DNA of 64,000 nucleotides, from positions 264,218 to 328,217 of the forward strand of contig NW_022985184.1 in the NCBI RefSeq assembly GCF_010093535.1. The letters are read 5' to 3'. This document shows, one piece after another, positions 44,060-55,336 of this stretch. Both the position numbers and the translations under genes were made by a program. The notes under the pieces are model-generated. The model saw only the letters and a list, made by a program, of their open reading frames with translations. It had not been told where the DNA came from and did no database searches. Each line of letters begins with the position of its first letter. Position 1 is the first letter of the stretch. Origin of the DNA: Lindgomyces ingoldianus (taxonomy: Eukaryota; Ascomycota; Dothideomycetes; Pleosporales; Lindgomycetaceae).

Positions 44060-45756
44060 CAGCGTCTGTTAGATACGGTTTCCAATCTCCTGGTTAACCT
44101 TCACGAACATTTCTACGCTATTTGCATTAGCAGGACGAATACATACGAAGGAGGAAGGGGGAAAGAATTGGCTTATTAATAGTTTCCATCTGAGCTTCTG
44201 GTAATGCCTTCTTTAGATGCTCGGTAAGATTGTGGATGAATGTCTTATCTTCTCCTTCCTCGAGGAAGAACTTCCACAGCATCCTTCCCTGCTCAAAGTC
44301 CTTGTCTGTGACTTACGACGTCCAGGCCGAGACTTGGCCGACCCACTTATCGTGGGAGACGTCGACGGGGCCTGTGCGGGTCTTACGGAATGAGGATCGC
44401 ACTTGCACCGTGTCAGTATGATGGGCTTGTCGGTTTACGCTGAATCTCAGATTGAGCTTGGGATCCATGGGCAGACAGACTTACCATAATCAGGATCTCC
44501 ACCGTAGTTCCCCTCAATCCGCACAGGTCCGTCACGCTGATATGGCGAATACACATACTTCGCCCGATTACACGGTAACTGCTGATAATTCGGCCCAACG
44601 CGATACCTCGCCGCATCCGGACAACTAAACATCCTCGCCTGCAGCATAATATCCGTCGACAGCCCGATTCCAGGCACCATGGTCGAAGGCGATAAAGCGG
44701 CTTGTTCGACATCCTGGAAGTAATTATCCGGGTTATTATTCAACGTAAGGTTTCCAAACTAGAACAAGCGGAAAATCCTTGTGCGGCCAGATCTTGGCTG
44801 AATCGAATATATTCCAGCGGTAGGTTTCTGCTTCTTTGGGATTCATTATTTGGAGATAAATGGTCCAGGAAGGGTAATCGCCGCGTTCAATTGCGTTATA
44901 CAAGTCTTTGACGTGGTAGTCGGGTTCTTCACCTGCGGGACGGATGGCGTCTCCCTCTTTCAGCTAGGTTATCCCGGCGTCGGGCTGGAAGTGAATTTTC
45001 ACGTATTCGAAGGTGCCGTCTTCGGGTTTTCGTATTTGTATGTGTGCACGCCGTAGCCAGCAATGTGACGAAGGGATGCAGGAACGCCGCGGGGGCCGAA
45101 GAGCTGTATGAGTGCGTGGACGCCTTCTTGGTTGTTATTGTGGAAGTCTTAGAATATGGAAGAATTAGGGACGTTGGTTTAAGGGTGGCGTTTGTGAGAT
45201 CGATCAAGGGAAGGGAACTTGATGGGATCGCGGATGAAGAAAACGGGCAAGTCGTTTCCAACGATGTCATAATTTCCTTCCTCGGCGAAGAACTTCATTG
45301 CCCATCCCCGGGCATCGCGCACAGTATCTGATGAGCCTTTCTCGCCTGCAGCGGTGGAGATGCGCATTAGAACTTTCGTCTTCTTGCCGATGGTGTTGAG
45401 GGAGGTGGTGGAGGTGATGTCATGCGTGACTTCAAATTCGCCCCATGCACCTGCGGCTTTTGCGTGAACCGTTCTGCTACTTCTAGAACAGAATTGTTGA
45501 TACAAAAGAGACGGATGCATACCTCTCTGGAATTCTTTCCCGAGGGAAGTGGGCCAACGTCTCGATCAACTGGATGTCTTCCAGCAGAGCAAGACCTCCA
45601 CCCCGGACTTTAGATCCACGAAGAACCGTGGCAGTAGTAGGATCGTCGACAGGAAGGCCTACCAACAGATCAGTAAACACGCAGGCGGGATACGGTACAC
45701 CAAAAGATAGGGATTAAGGTCGAACCTTCGGCAAGGGTGTAAACAGTTTCTTCATT
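44060..45756 (-). pseudogene. Catalase pseudogene
   Basis: Heme catalase (PF00199), minus strand, recognisable nearly end to end. The order is NEETVYTLAEG near 45750, FTDLLVGLPVDDPTTATVLR, an intron, [14 protein letters not shown], the RSHKRHP segment, DFHNNNQEGVHALIQLFGPR, YHVKDLYNAIERGDYPSW, ARMFSCPDAARYR, an intron (GTAAGTCTG), and DKWVGQVSAW with a C-terminal part ending near 44060. The proximal His is in VVHAKAAG-type context. Damage: TAA at 45179-45181, TAA at 45149-45151, a frameshift near 45025, TAG at 44964-44966, TAA at 44313-44315, and more near the end. Most stops replace Gln or Trp, as C-to-T changes on either strand would do. Confidence 0.9.
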
Positions 45757-47249
45757 TGCCTAGGAGAGCCTTGTCAGCATTTCATCAAGAACAAATGTTC
45801 GTCGAGACACCACACAGCAGACATGTTGACAATACAATAATTCTGCTTCGTCTAAGATATCCGTTACCCTTTAACTTGTCCTGTCCCTCCCTGATCATCA
45901 GCCCCGTCCCATTTTATGCCCTCTGCTCTTGCTCACGCCAGTGTATTTCACCAATATGAAGTCATCTACAGTGCCCTATCATATCTACATCCTCCCGCCT
46001 ATTGAAGGTGAATAAGCTGGGTACATCCAATTAAACTCCTCGCAAAGCGTTCTGAAGCAAGGTAAGCAGCTTTCGGAAGCATCGGAAAGCACGTTAAACC
46101 CTAATTTGAAGGTAAAGGGAGAGGTTTGAGCGCTCAGTAACATAGAATTAGGGCGCACAGTGGCAGGATATGCGTGGTGATATGTTTTAGTTTAGAGGTC
46201 AATGAGGGAAGATGTTCGGGAAGGAGTCGGTTATTAAGGGAAGCTTAGCGGAGATGGTTCGGATCGGGTGCAAAGGGAATTCGGGGCGGAGATGTATCGG
46301 GATGGGAAGTACTAGCAGTGTAATTCGTGGAACGCGGATGGTGACTAACATCGTGTCAGCAGACATTACTTGAGCTTTTATAGCTCGAGATTTCATTAGA
46401 AGAGGATTCTTTGCCTAGTTCTGGATATTTGGGTCCGTCGTATGTGAGGAGTCCCTGTCGACCCGGATCATTTCTAGATTCTACCCTTAGCTACCTTTCC
46501 AAATCCCCATTAGATATTGAAAGCCGCGCTCTCGGCATTCATGCGGGGTCAACACCTTCAAATCATTTTTCACCCCAACAGCAATATAAAACTAGTCACA
46601 CTGCATCACGTCTCGGCCCTAGCCACCCTATTCTCTCCAATACCCCTCGGCAACGTAAGCTTCATAACCGCTGCGACACTAGATTCGCTAGGAGGGAGAA
46701 ATATTGCGCCGGGGAAACAGTTCTTGAGCTTCCAGCATGAGATATTTCTTAGGTTACATATGTACGGGAAGGTGGCCTGACTCTAATTAACTTGAACACC
46801 GAGATGGTGTGCAGACCTATTCCCCTTTGTCAACTGCGGACTTCGGGTTGTCAGGATAAGTGAGAGGGTTTGGAGAGGCTAAGAAGACTAGAACCCTTGG
46901 ATTCGATTACCTCAATCCGGATCGTACGTACGATAAGATACCTAGTCACGGGAGATGTGGAGTAGATGAATGCGTACGTATCTCAAAATCTCCCCAATTG
47001 TTGACATGTCGGAAGTTCATCCTTCATGCGGTCTGTAACCCTAACACATCCCTCCGTTGTCCTGGGTGTCTCTTGGATACCACTCCCGCGGCATAGACAC
47101 ATTAAATTCCCGGCTCCAGCATACAACAGCCAACATCGGCGTTCCGAGAAATTTGTCGCGTCTTCTTTCAGCCAACCAAACTCAAACCCAAGTCCAGAGA
47201 GATAACAAAGAGCTGAATACAATGGAAAATCTGACGAGAATGGAAGTCA
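45757..47249. other. Intergenic stretch
   Basis: 1.5 kb without a supported gene. Small open frames overlap on both strands and carry no motif. Confidence 0.4.
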
Positions 47250-47640
47250 ATAGCCAGCCTGATACCATGGGATTGGCAGCAATGTAACCTGACTGCATGA
47301 TTTCTTGGGCGGGTCAGGTAACGGAGACGAGAACGAGAGAGGGCGGAGTTGACGGCCATCTCGAGCGAGGCGGTAGAGCATACGAAAACGATGCGCATCT
47401 GCCCAGGTATTCAATACGATACCTCTGCCTCCTGACGCCTGTTTTGTGGAAGCCGATAGCCAGCTCTCATACCCCGGGGTTGGCAACAATATCCGTCGGC
47501 TTTATGATTGCTCAGGCTGGTCCAAGGATTTGGAAAGAGAGATTGTATCGGGGGTAAGTTGGTAGACCATACGAGACCGCCCAGGTCCTAAATACGATTT
47601 CAATCCCCCTTGATGCCTGTTTCGTTGACCGGTGTTCTCG
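47250..47640. repeat. Imperfect tandem duplication, unit about 200 bp
   Basis: Unit one starts at about 47252 (ATAGCCAGCCTGATACCATG) and unit two at about 47457 (ATAGCCAGCTCTCATACCCC). Both continue with GGGTTGGCAA/GGATTGGCAG, then later CATACGA..., CGCCCAGGT/TGCCCAGGT, AATACGAT and GCCTGTTT. Identity is moderate, so the duplication is old. It lies directly upstream of the small secreted protein gene. Confidence 0.6.
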
Positions 47641-47772
47641 GCACTACCAAAAAACTACCCCCCTCCCAAGCAGGGTATCGATATAAACCACCTCAACTTT
47701 TCAATTCAGCTCAGTTCTTCACCACGGCCCATATCCCATCCCCCTTCAAGCACCAAGCCCACCCAACTCACC

Positions 47773-48280
47773 ATGCATCTCCCCTCTATCCTCTCCATAG
47801 CTCTCGCTCTCTCTACCACTGCTCTAGCAAAATCCTGCTCCCTAACCGGCAGCGACACCATCGTCGCGCGCTCCTGTCCATCTCGCGCATGCGATGATAT
47901 GAAACATATGGCTCCGGGTGGAACCTGTAATGTTGATTGTTATTGCGAGGGAGAAGTAGTGGGTGGAGATCCGTAAGTATTATTCTTTTTGTATGGAAGG
48001 GGTCGTTTTGTTGGAGAGCCGGTGCGGTGGAGGGTGGGGGCCAGGGTGGACATCAAGTTGGAAGATTGGGGAATGATGCTGATGCTAACGTGAAATAGGT
48101 ATTGGCTCCACATGAGCAGTGGATGTTCTTCTGGAAATTGCTGGGTTAGGGCTGCGAGGACTGGTTGCTGTGGGAGTAAGTATATTCCTGTTTCTTGTGG
48201 GTGAGGAGAGACTAAGCTGACTGGGCATAGCTTGTGTGCCAATGTGTTCACACTGTCCTTGCGCGCACGCTGGCTGTTAA
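47773..48280 (+). CDS. Small secreted cysteine-rich protein, 108 aa
   Basis: Exons 47773-47972, 48099-48175 and 48231-48280 join to 108 residues; both introns start GTAAGT. Residues 1-19 form a signal peptide (MHLPSILSIALALSTTALA). The mature ~89 residues hold 15 cysteines, including CYC, CC and CPC, so a compact disulphide-bonded fold is likely, with possibly one Cys unpaired. Size, secretion and Cys density are those of fungal effector-like or antimicrobial peptides, but I recognise no named family. It was missed as one gene by simple open-frame reading because exons two and three are only 77 and 50 bp. Confidence 0.75.
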
Positions 48281-48619
48281 GGGTTCGTCGGACTGACCTG
48301 GCAACAGCAGTCAGGATTTGGATGGGGATAACGGTCATTAGTGGAAAAAAATTGGAACTCTGTAGTCGCTCAGAGATATGGAATGTTGGGTGAGTTGGGG
48401 TTTTCCACTTATTAAAGGGAGAATTGATGGGGTATCTTGCGCAACTATCTACAGTCACTACACTTTATGTAGCGCCTAAACATTTCGCTCGTAATTGAAG
48501 TGCCCAAATTTCCACTGTGAGACTGTGAGATGGCTGACTTATGGTGTCCGCCTGGCCTGGACCCAATGAGGCACTTCTACAATTAGTTAGCGAGGCAGTG
48601 CAAAACGACCGGCTAGGGT
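48281..48619. other. Convergent 3' region
   Basis: 339 bp between the stops of the small secreted protein gene and the PNG1-like gene. Nothing is seen apart from a GGTTCAAATAC motif at 48618 that lacks tRNA arms. Confidence 0.4.
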
Positions 48620-51600
48620 TCAAATACCAGTCTCTATAGACGTAGACTTGTTCTGAGCCTTGTTCTCTTCCGCATCCACATCCTGGGCCGCTCCTTCTAG
48701 CAGATGTCGTGGCGATAGCTGGAGCAGTTGTGCCACAAGACTTCTGATGACGTAACCCCTCAACTCTCTCGCTTCTTTCATGTCTTCACCTGCTAGACCG
48801 AATCTGTCTTCTTTGCTGATTTTCTCCCTTCGTAGGAGTTTAATTTCGTCCATGATGTGCAGGAGCTCCTGTTCAGAACAGCGAGTACGTTCAGCAGCCC
48901 ATGCCGGAGACTGAACATAGCGTCGTGTTACGTCGGTGGCACCGTCGATAGAAAATGCGATACAATAGGCTATTTTCTTGCCCCATACTAAGGACGTTAA
49001 TCGAATTCTTGAGAGATAACTGGGACAGGATATGGCCATCAGGGCGGTTCTAGCTTACCTTCAGTGTACAAGCGAGGTTTATCCCATGCTTCCTCGCACG
49101 GGTCAACATGTATCCACCGGTTTCTGTGAGTGGAGAACACCTCGACCCAGATGTGGTCTTCAGAACTCCAAACCCAACGCACTCTACATCCTACTGAACG
49201 ACATAGCATGCCAAAGCAGTTACCCCACTCACCAACTCGTCCTCTACGGGTCTGTAATAGAACAAATGCATCCTTATACCGCGGAAATCGTTCATACTTT
49301 TCACATCCAGCATTCGTACATCGATACAGTTCAACTTCAAGGGCGCCACAGACTTGTTCCTCAGGGGTCGGATTCGCCATGCCCCACGCAGTTGTAGGAC
49401 TCATGCAGTTGGTACATGTTGGGTTGTTGACCCAGGTGAAGAAGCTTCGTTTGAACCAGCGGAGCATCGCTCGGGCCACACAGTCTTGGTAGCCCCATGC
49501 AGGCTTCAGGTCCGGACCTAGGCTCTCTGCTTCCGCTTGGAGAAGCTGGGATTCCTCTTCTGCCTGGGAATATATAGCATCTAGTGGGACTGAGCGCAGT
49601 GCTTCATCTAAAAGCCCAGGATTTTCCCATTTTGTTGGCATGCTGGAGAGCGTGACTAACATATTCCTGAACTTGATGGACCTCGAGTCCCGGGGTGGTG
49701 CGGGAATTAGAGGAACATTCCTAAGAGATGAGTAGGAAGGTGGTAGAGGAGGGTCGTCGACGCTCGAGTTACTTGCGCCGGGATGCGTCAGGGCAGAGTG
49801 GGCTTTGGATGCGGAAAGTTCGTCCATGCGTTTAGAGCTTAAAATTTTCCGAAAACGTATTGTGAGGTCTTTTGCCGCGGCGATATCGAGTCCTCCCTTA
49901 TCTGATCGCATGGCTTCCTTGCCGCTCAGTGGCCTTGCTGCTCCCCTTGCACCAACTTGAGATTGTACTAATGATTTGGAAAGGGACTGTGACCCTGATG
50001 TCGAATTTCCGGCTGGACCTTGCTCATCTTCAAATGTACTCTCGTCTGAGGGCCAAGTACGGTTCCTAGCCGTCGGCCCTGAAGATTCAGAATATTCAGG
50101 TAGCTCATCTCGCTCAGGTAAATTATGTTCCGGGATGCCTGAGAGACGCCGTGGATGAAATGAAGCAAGGTCTAACGTAAACGGGTCTGAAGATGCTACT
50201 GGTACGGACCTCTCGGCTTGCTCGGTTCCAGAAACAACTACTGGTCGATGCATTAATCTCTTTTCAATATCATCGAATATTTTATGGGAGGGAATGATGT
50301 ATGCTGTGCCGGAACCAGGTGAACCGGCCACGATGTGCCCGCGAAAGGTTCCAGATTCCCGGTCAACGACCCACGAACCACAATCTCCCTTGTCAAGAGG
50401 ACCATTGAGTTGAACTGAATATACCTCCTGGTAGCTCCTCGCATTTGGAAGCCTCATGTAAGAAGGTGTCCCTGACATCCACCCTTGGAGGTAACCGGCC
50501 GAAGCGGTGACAGCAAAGACCCCTGTGCTGTCCGGGCTCGACGGAGGACAATCCGTGTTGTCAGCGGCCAAAACGGGTTCAAAAGCATTCAGTCTAGAGA
50601 CAAATCCTATAGGTATATCTAGCAAAGCGTAATCAAGCTCTGGGTGCTGACCATCGATAGATGATAGTGCCACATTGCCAATGGATGAAGGTGGAGAAAA
50701 ATTGAGGTATTGATCTGGCGTGGAGAGGTGGAGAGACTCTTCGACCCACTCGGGAGTCGATCCTGTTTGCGTTTGAGGTTGGGAATTAATGTCTAGCGCA
50801 ATAGGGTTTTGCGAAGACATACTCGAGGATCTAGTAGAAGGCAGCGATATTGATTCCCATTCATCGACGGACATAGAAGGCCTAGGGCTGAGACTGCCTC
50901 TGCTGGTCATTTCAACATTCTCACCCTCGAGGTCATCATCCATATCACTGTCGGAGAAGCATAGTTCAGTTTCAGCCTCTCCAGTTGGCGTGGGTGAATT
51001 GGGGCTTTGTTCAAAAACGTGTGCAGCGGTCATGCAATAGTACTTTTCGGAGACCCGCAAAATACCACCCAACGTCGCTTTCTGAACTGTTGAGGTCTCG
51101 CAGCCTCGGACCAGCAACTGGGATCCAGGACCAACGTAGTGGGATGCAGAAAAGATCAGGGGCTGAGAGCCGACATTTTCACGGGGACCTTCGATGAAGC
51201 ACTCGCTGCTATCCATCTGCAAGGCTAGCTGAACAAGTTGATTGTAGTCAGGAGCTCGTGGTAGATGTTTGAGTGCAATGCCTGGGTAAGCGTCGAGGAG
51301 CCGACTTTCCCGAATGGTGTTCCTCACCTCCCTGCGGTGGGTGGCTTCTTCGCAACAGAAAATGATGACTGGTGATGCAGTTTCCGGCGCACCTCCAACC
51401 ATGTAAATTGACCAAGTAACCCAACTTGGAAGTGGTTCGCTGTAATTGTCGAGATAGGTTTTGATTTCAGGACCCAGAGTCAGAAAGGCAGTTCGTGCAG
51501 GCCCGATTGCCTCCCAACAGCTCTCTCGTCCAATTTTCACGATGAAGCGGCCAACTGAGACCTGCGGGTTTGGCCAGCAGAGTTGGGCTGTGCTTCTTCT

Positions 51601-51789
51601 TTTTGCAGTACTCCGATCGGTTCTGCTTCGTCGGATTCTTGCCAGCGCGTTCATGGCCTCGGTGTTCGCCTTCGTGAGGGGGGAAAGAAGGGATGTAGAC
51701 ATCAACCCAGAGATATTTGAGGACGCAAACTCAAAGCCTTCGCTGTGGAGGGCAAAGGGGATGTAATATGCAATAGTGGTAAACACCAC
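48620..51789 (-). CDS. Fusion of chymotrypsin-like domain and PNG1-type transglutaminase core
   Basis: Exons 51789-49059 and 48987-48620 join to 1032 residues across a 71-bp intron. Residues ~200-510 look like a chymotrypsin-fold protease: H257 in [11 protein letters not shown]386 in LDYALLDIP and a nucleophile motif G-D-C470-G-S-W, Cys instead of Ser, followed by [18 protein letters not shown] Ser/Pro-rich linker follows. Residues ~760-990 match peptide:N-glycanase: two C-x2-C zinc knuckles (CTNC; CTNAGC), [31 protein letters not shown] and [20 protein letters not shown]. The catalytic Cys of PNGase, which precedes GEWxNC, is V852; H879 and D896 remain. Acatalytic PNG1 is known in filamentous ascomycetes such as Neurospora. 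In-frame starts at 51702 and 51654 are alternatives. Confidence 0.85.
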
Positions 51790-51954
51790 TGCAACAGTTC
51801 ATTCTTGCTCACCTGTGGCGGTGCGGCTGAACTGCTGAGGACGCGTCACCGTGCAGGATGCATCCGCGTATGACCGAAACCCGGATTGGATGGACATTAG
51901 GATGGACACTGGAAATATCTGATCATAAGTGGTGTGTGCATTCAGCAACAATAA
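51790..51954. promoter_or_regulatory. Short divergent promoter
   Basis: 165 bp between the starts of the PNG1-like fusion gene (minus) and the TM protein gene (plus). If the fusion starts further inside, the gap is larger. Confidence 0.35.
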
Positions 51955-53179
51955 ATGCATGCTGATGAAAGGGTATGGATTGGTTGTGCGGAAACAGTTT
52001 GTCCCTCAAAAGTTCAGAAACAACTCCCCCACCCAGGTGTGGCTGCTGTGGCTAGCGAACAAATGTCAGCCGTCATGGCGTTCCTCACAACTGGCTTACT
52101 GGAAACCCCACTTCATTCATCGACTCAAAATACCATCATCGACTCTTTCTGGGGGCCTGTTCCAATTCTTCACCGCCGCAGCTTGGATGGTATCGACCTC
52201 GAAGCGTACTGGAGCTTCTACTTCAAGGAATGCGAGCATGCTCTCCATGATGGAGGTAGGCATGTCACTGCTCGGACGCACCAGGACATCCTCGACATCG
52301 TCGCACTGCTAAGAGATCACGAGTCACGAGACGACATTCGGGACTCACTGCGCTCTAAGCTCTCGCGAACCTATCTAAACGAGGGCGACCTTCTCGACAG
52401 TTCGATTGACCTCGCCGCCCGCCTCTTGTTGATGATCGACTTTGGAAATCTCCAGTATGGCTTCTCCGGACGACGACAACTTCGCTGGGATAAGGGGCGT
52501 CTAAAAGACTACCTCAAGTCGTACTTTGGTACGCCTCCCGCGTTGGGCCACGATCGGGTGAAGCTAGAACGTGTCTTCAACGCTTGCAACCTGGGCCGGA
52601 TAGCTGGCGTAGAACTCATCCCAACGGATAATCTGATAGATCATCTGCGATTGACCGATGACGACACCAAGGTGTACATTTTCCACCACGCTTCATTCTT
52701 GAAGTGTCAGTCCCGAAGGTACGTCTCAGAGGTCACGAAACCACACCCCCCCCCGGTTTGCTGTTGAAACTAACTTGCCCAGTACAATCATGCCAGACGG
52801 CTTGGCAGATGAAACCCTCCGCACCCTCGCTCTTCTATTCCCACAATCCGATCCCCATACGAGAAAGTGGTTTCGCCAGCTTCCCCCACCCTTCTTGCTC
52901 GATCCGCAATTGATACAGTGTGGACACCTCAAAACTGACGACCGTCAAATCGAACACTTCGTATTTTGGCATGACCGACTAGTTATATTGAAGCAGATCT
53001 TTGACGAGGCAACACCACGTCATATTTCTCAATGGTGGTATGACAGGCGAAATGGAGTGCAATGGTACACCTTTTGGGTCGCCATCATGGTGCTGGGCCT
53101 TACGCTCCTATTTGGGTTGGTGCAGTGCATTGAAGGCGCCATGCAGGTCTACGGCACCTTTCATCCGAAGCAAAGCTGA
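51955..53179 (+). CDS. Fungal hypothetical protein with C-terminal transmembrane segment
   Basis: Exons 51955-52718 and 52783-53179 join to 386 residues (intron GTACGT to GCCCAG). The middle has a run of charged helical segments (DDIRDSLRSKLSRTYLNEGD, then the LIDFGNLQYGFSGRRQLRW-like motif). The C-terminus WWYDRRNGVQWYTFWVAIMV followed by LGLTLLFGLVQCIEGAMQVY is one hydrophobic helix with a short tail. This ending is common to a large family of uncharacterised fungal proteins, often near incompatibility-type genes. The function is unknown. The start could also be a later Met (MSAVMAFL). Confidence 0.75.
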
Positions 53180-53960
53180 TTATTTGAGACACCAAGACGT
53201 ATGTTTGCCTACTCGCGCTCTCCTTGGATTGCTTAGAATCAGTACCCCGAGCCCATCGCGATAGTTTCGGTGCTCTCCTTTTCCTCAACCAAAGTCTTGT
53301 CTACTGTCCTGGTGTCGCAAGTTTTGGGTAATAGACACCGGAATTCCAAGCTGAAGCAATTTCCTTGCAAGAATCTTTGCAACTTCTACTACGCACAATA
53401 TATTACTCCTCATCTCCACAACTAGGACTACTATTTGCGTCGAATCGCACGAAAGGGAAGCTCACCGCTCTCGCATTACTAGCCCAACTCAGTCCCCTTC
53501 GATATGCGAAGAAACTGAAATGCTTCTCCTACGTCTACAAAGAGCGTTGAAATCTGTGCGCCAAGCATCAGCCTCGTATTTCGTGGTCCAGAGCGCTGTC
53601 GCTCGTCTTCCAACGGTGATCCCTACCAACTCGACATGGTTTCTATTTAGGGTTCAGATTTATAAGCTCGTAATACTCCCAATGTAGTATCCCCCGGATC
53701 CCTCTTTTGCTCAACTCGTCGTCGCGTACGTCTTGGCTGGCTTCTTGAGTTTTGAGGCTGCCTGACTTTTGCTACTCTCTTGAACAGCTGGCCGGGGATA
53801 GAAAAATGTGTTGTTTTAGTGGTGTTGCGGTCTTTCTCGAATGTGATTAGTAGAGCATCCCCTGCGGAAGAGCTTCGATTTAGTTGTAAAGAGGTGGATG
53901 GAAAACCTTTATTCAAATCCCATTCAATAGAACCACCTACTTCAGCAGACCGCTATCAAG
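53180..53960. other. Intergenic stretch
   Basis: 781 bp. A 61-codon frame at 53365-53550 is Lys/Leu-rich and unrecognised. Otherwise only the promoter of the next gene is expected here. Confidence 0.4.
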
Positions 53961-55173
53961 ATGGGTTGGCAACGCACATCCGTCACTCTGGGATTCCTTT
54001 GCATTTCTCCTCTAGCTGGAGCTTTTTGCCTCGGAGGCACCTTCCCGCCATTTATTTCGAGGGGAGGAACATGCAGCAACGACCCGAATGATGCTCAGAA
54101 TCTTGTTCTCTTCGCTGTACCTCCCCCAGCGTGCGACAATCGCGGTACCTGGAGTATGAGACTCACCACTACTAATACAGATGGGGTTGCCGGAGTTGCA
54201 ACAGCTCGTGAGACATATACTGTGGCTGTTTCTGGGGTGTCGACGACATTGACATTTCATTATGACTTCCCGGTTTCGGCACTGAAGGATGGGGCTGTAG
54301 CGACGTTTGGGGTCGACGCCACCAGTGGAAGTAACGGATACTCAGCGTTTCCATCCTGGAGGCAGACCTTTATTTCAAGCGTATTTTACTCTACCGAAAC
54401 TATCACTATCCCTAGTGTAGCTTTGGAGATGACGAGTGAGCTTTCTTAGTAGACGTGTAGAAAGTTGACTGATCATTGCTAGCAACGACCTCTACACTCA
54501 CGGTTGAGGAAACATCAACCATTACCCCGACTGCGTTTGTGACTTCCTTCAAAGGTACAAAGACAGGTCAGTCACAGTAGCCTCCGTCACAGCCTTCCCT
54601 ATACTTACTGTTAACTAAGTTTACATGCCGAGAGCAACTACAACCAAATCCATTACTATTACTCCTCTCCCTCAAACAGTATACACCCAGATTATCATCA
54701 AATCCACCAAAACCGTAACATGCATTCCATCGAAGCAAAACTCACACTACCGCTCTCCCCGCAATGTGCTTTCTCCCCGCCAAGCACCCGGCGGTGATGC
54801 ATTCTACGAACCGCCAAACTGCGGCGCTGTAACTCCCACAACACTTCCCACGGTCCTGCTTGTAACTTCAACTAGCACGTCGACTGCGACGGAAGAATCT
54901 TTGACATCGACTACCACAACGCGTACGATTACTGGATCGGTGTTTGTAAGTATTGTAAGCGCGAAAGCAACCACAACGATCACGCCAACCCGAACGATAA
55001 CGAAGTTCACGTGTGCTAAAAGAGCCACGAAGACGGTGACTAAGACGATTAAGGTGGAGCAGACGGTTTATCCGAAAGGGAGGAAGACCCCCAGGTGTGG
55101 AGGATGGACGCCGTGGGAGAATCGACCGTGGATGAAAGCAGATGGGTGTGAGGAAACCAAGGGAGGCAAGTAG
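53961..55173 (+). CDS. Ser/Thr-rich secreted protein, 370 aa
   Basis: Exons 53961-54435, 54483-54566 and 54620-55173 join to 370 residues. Residues 1-21 form a signal peptide (MGWQRTSVTLGFLCISPLAG). A globular part with LFAVPPPACDNRGTWSMRL follows. The second half is dense in Thr, Ser and Val (TSTSTSTATEESLTSTTTTR), a pattern of O-glycosylated wall or matrix proteins. Cys and a basic stretch occur near the end (CGGWTPWENRPW). There is no C-terminal hydrophobic GPI signal. The family is not recognised. The last exon alone would be read as starting at an internal Met (54625). Confidence 0.7.
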
Positions 55174-55336
55174 AGTCTCTAGAGAGGCAATCTATCTGCA
55201 CGGGCCTTACTTGCTAGCGCTTAGCTGGGTAAATGGCTCCGAATGAAGGAACTTGTTCGCATTTAGTCAGACTTCAGGCCTAGTTTTAACAGCAGCCACC
55301 GCAGCTCCTTGTTCAACTCTTCAAACTCAAAGATGG

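Noticed and set aside
47250..47640. CRISPR-like or satellite array
   Set aside because: Only two diverged units of about 200 bp are present, which is a simple old duplication.
48600..48632. B-box-like GGTTCAAATAC suggesting a tRNA gene
   Set aside because: The T-arm does not pair (CTAGG against ACCAG), and no A box or acceptor stem can be placed upstream.
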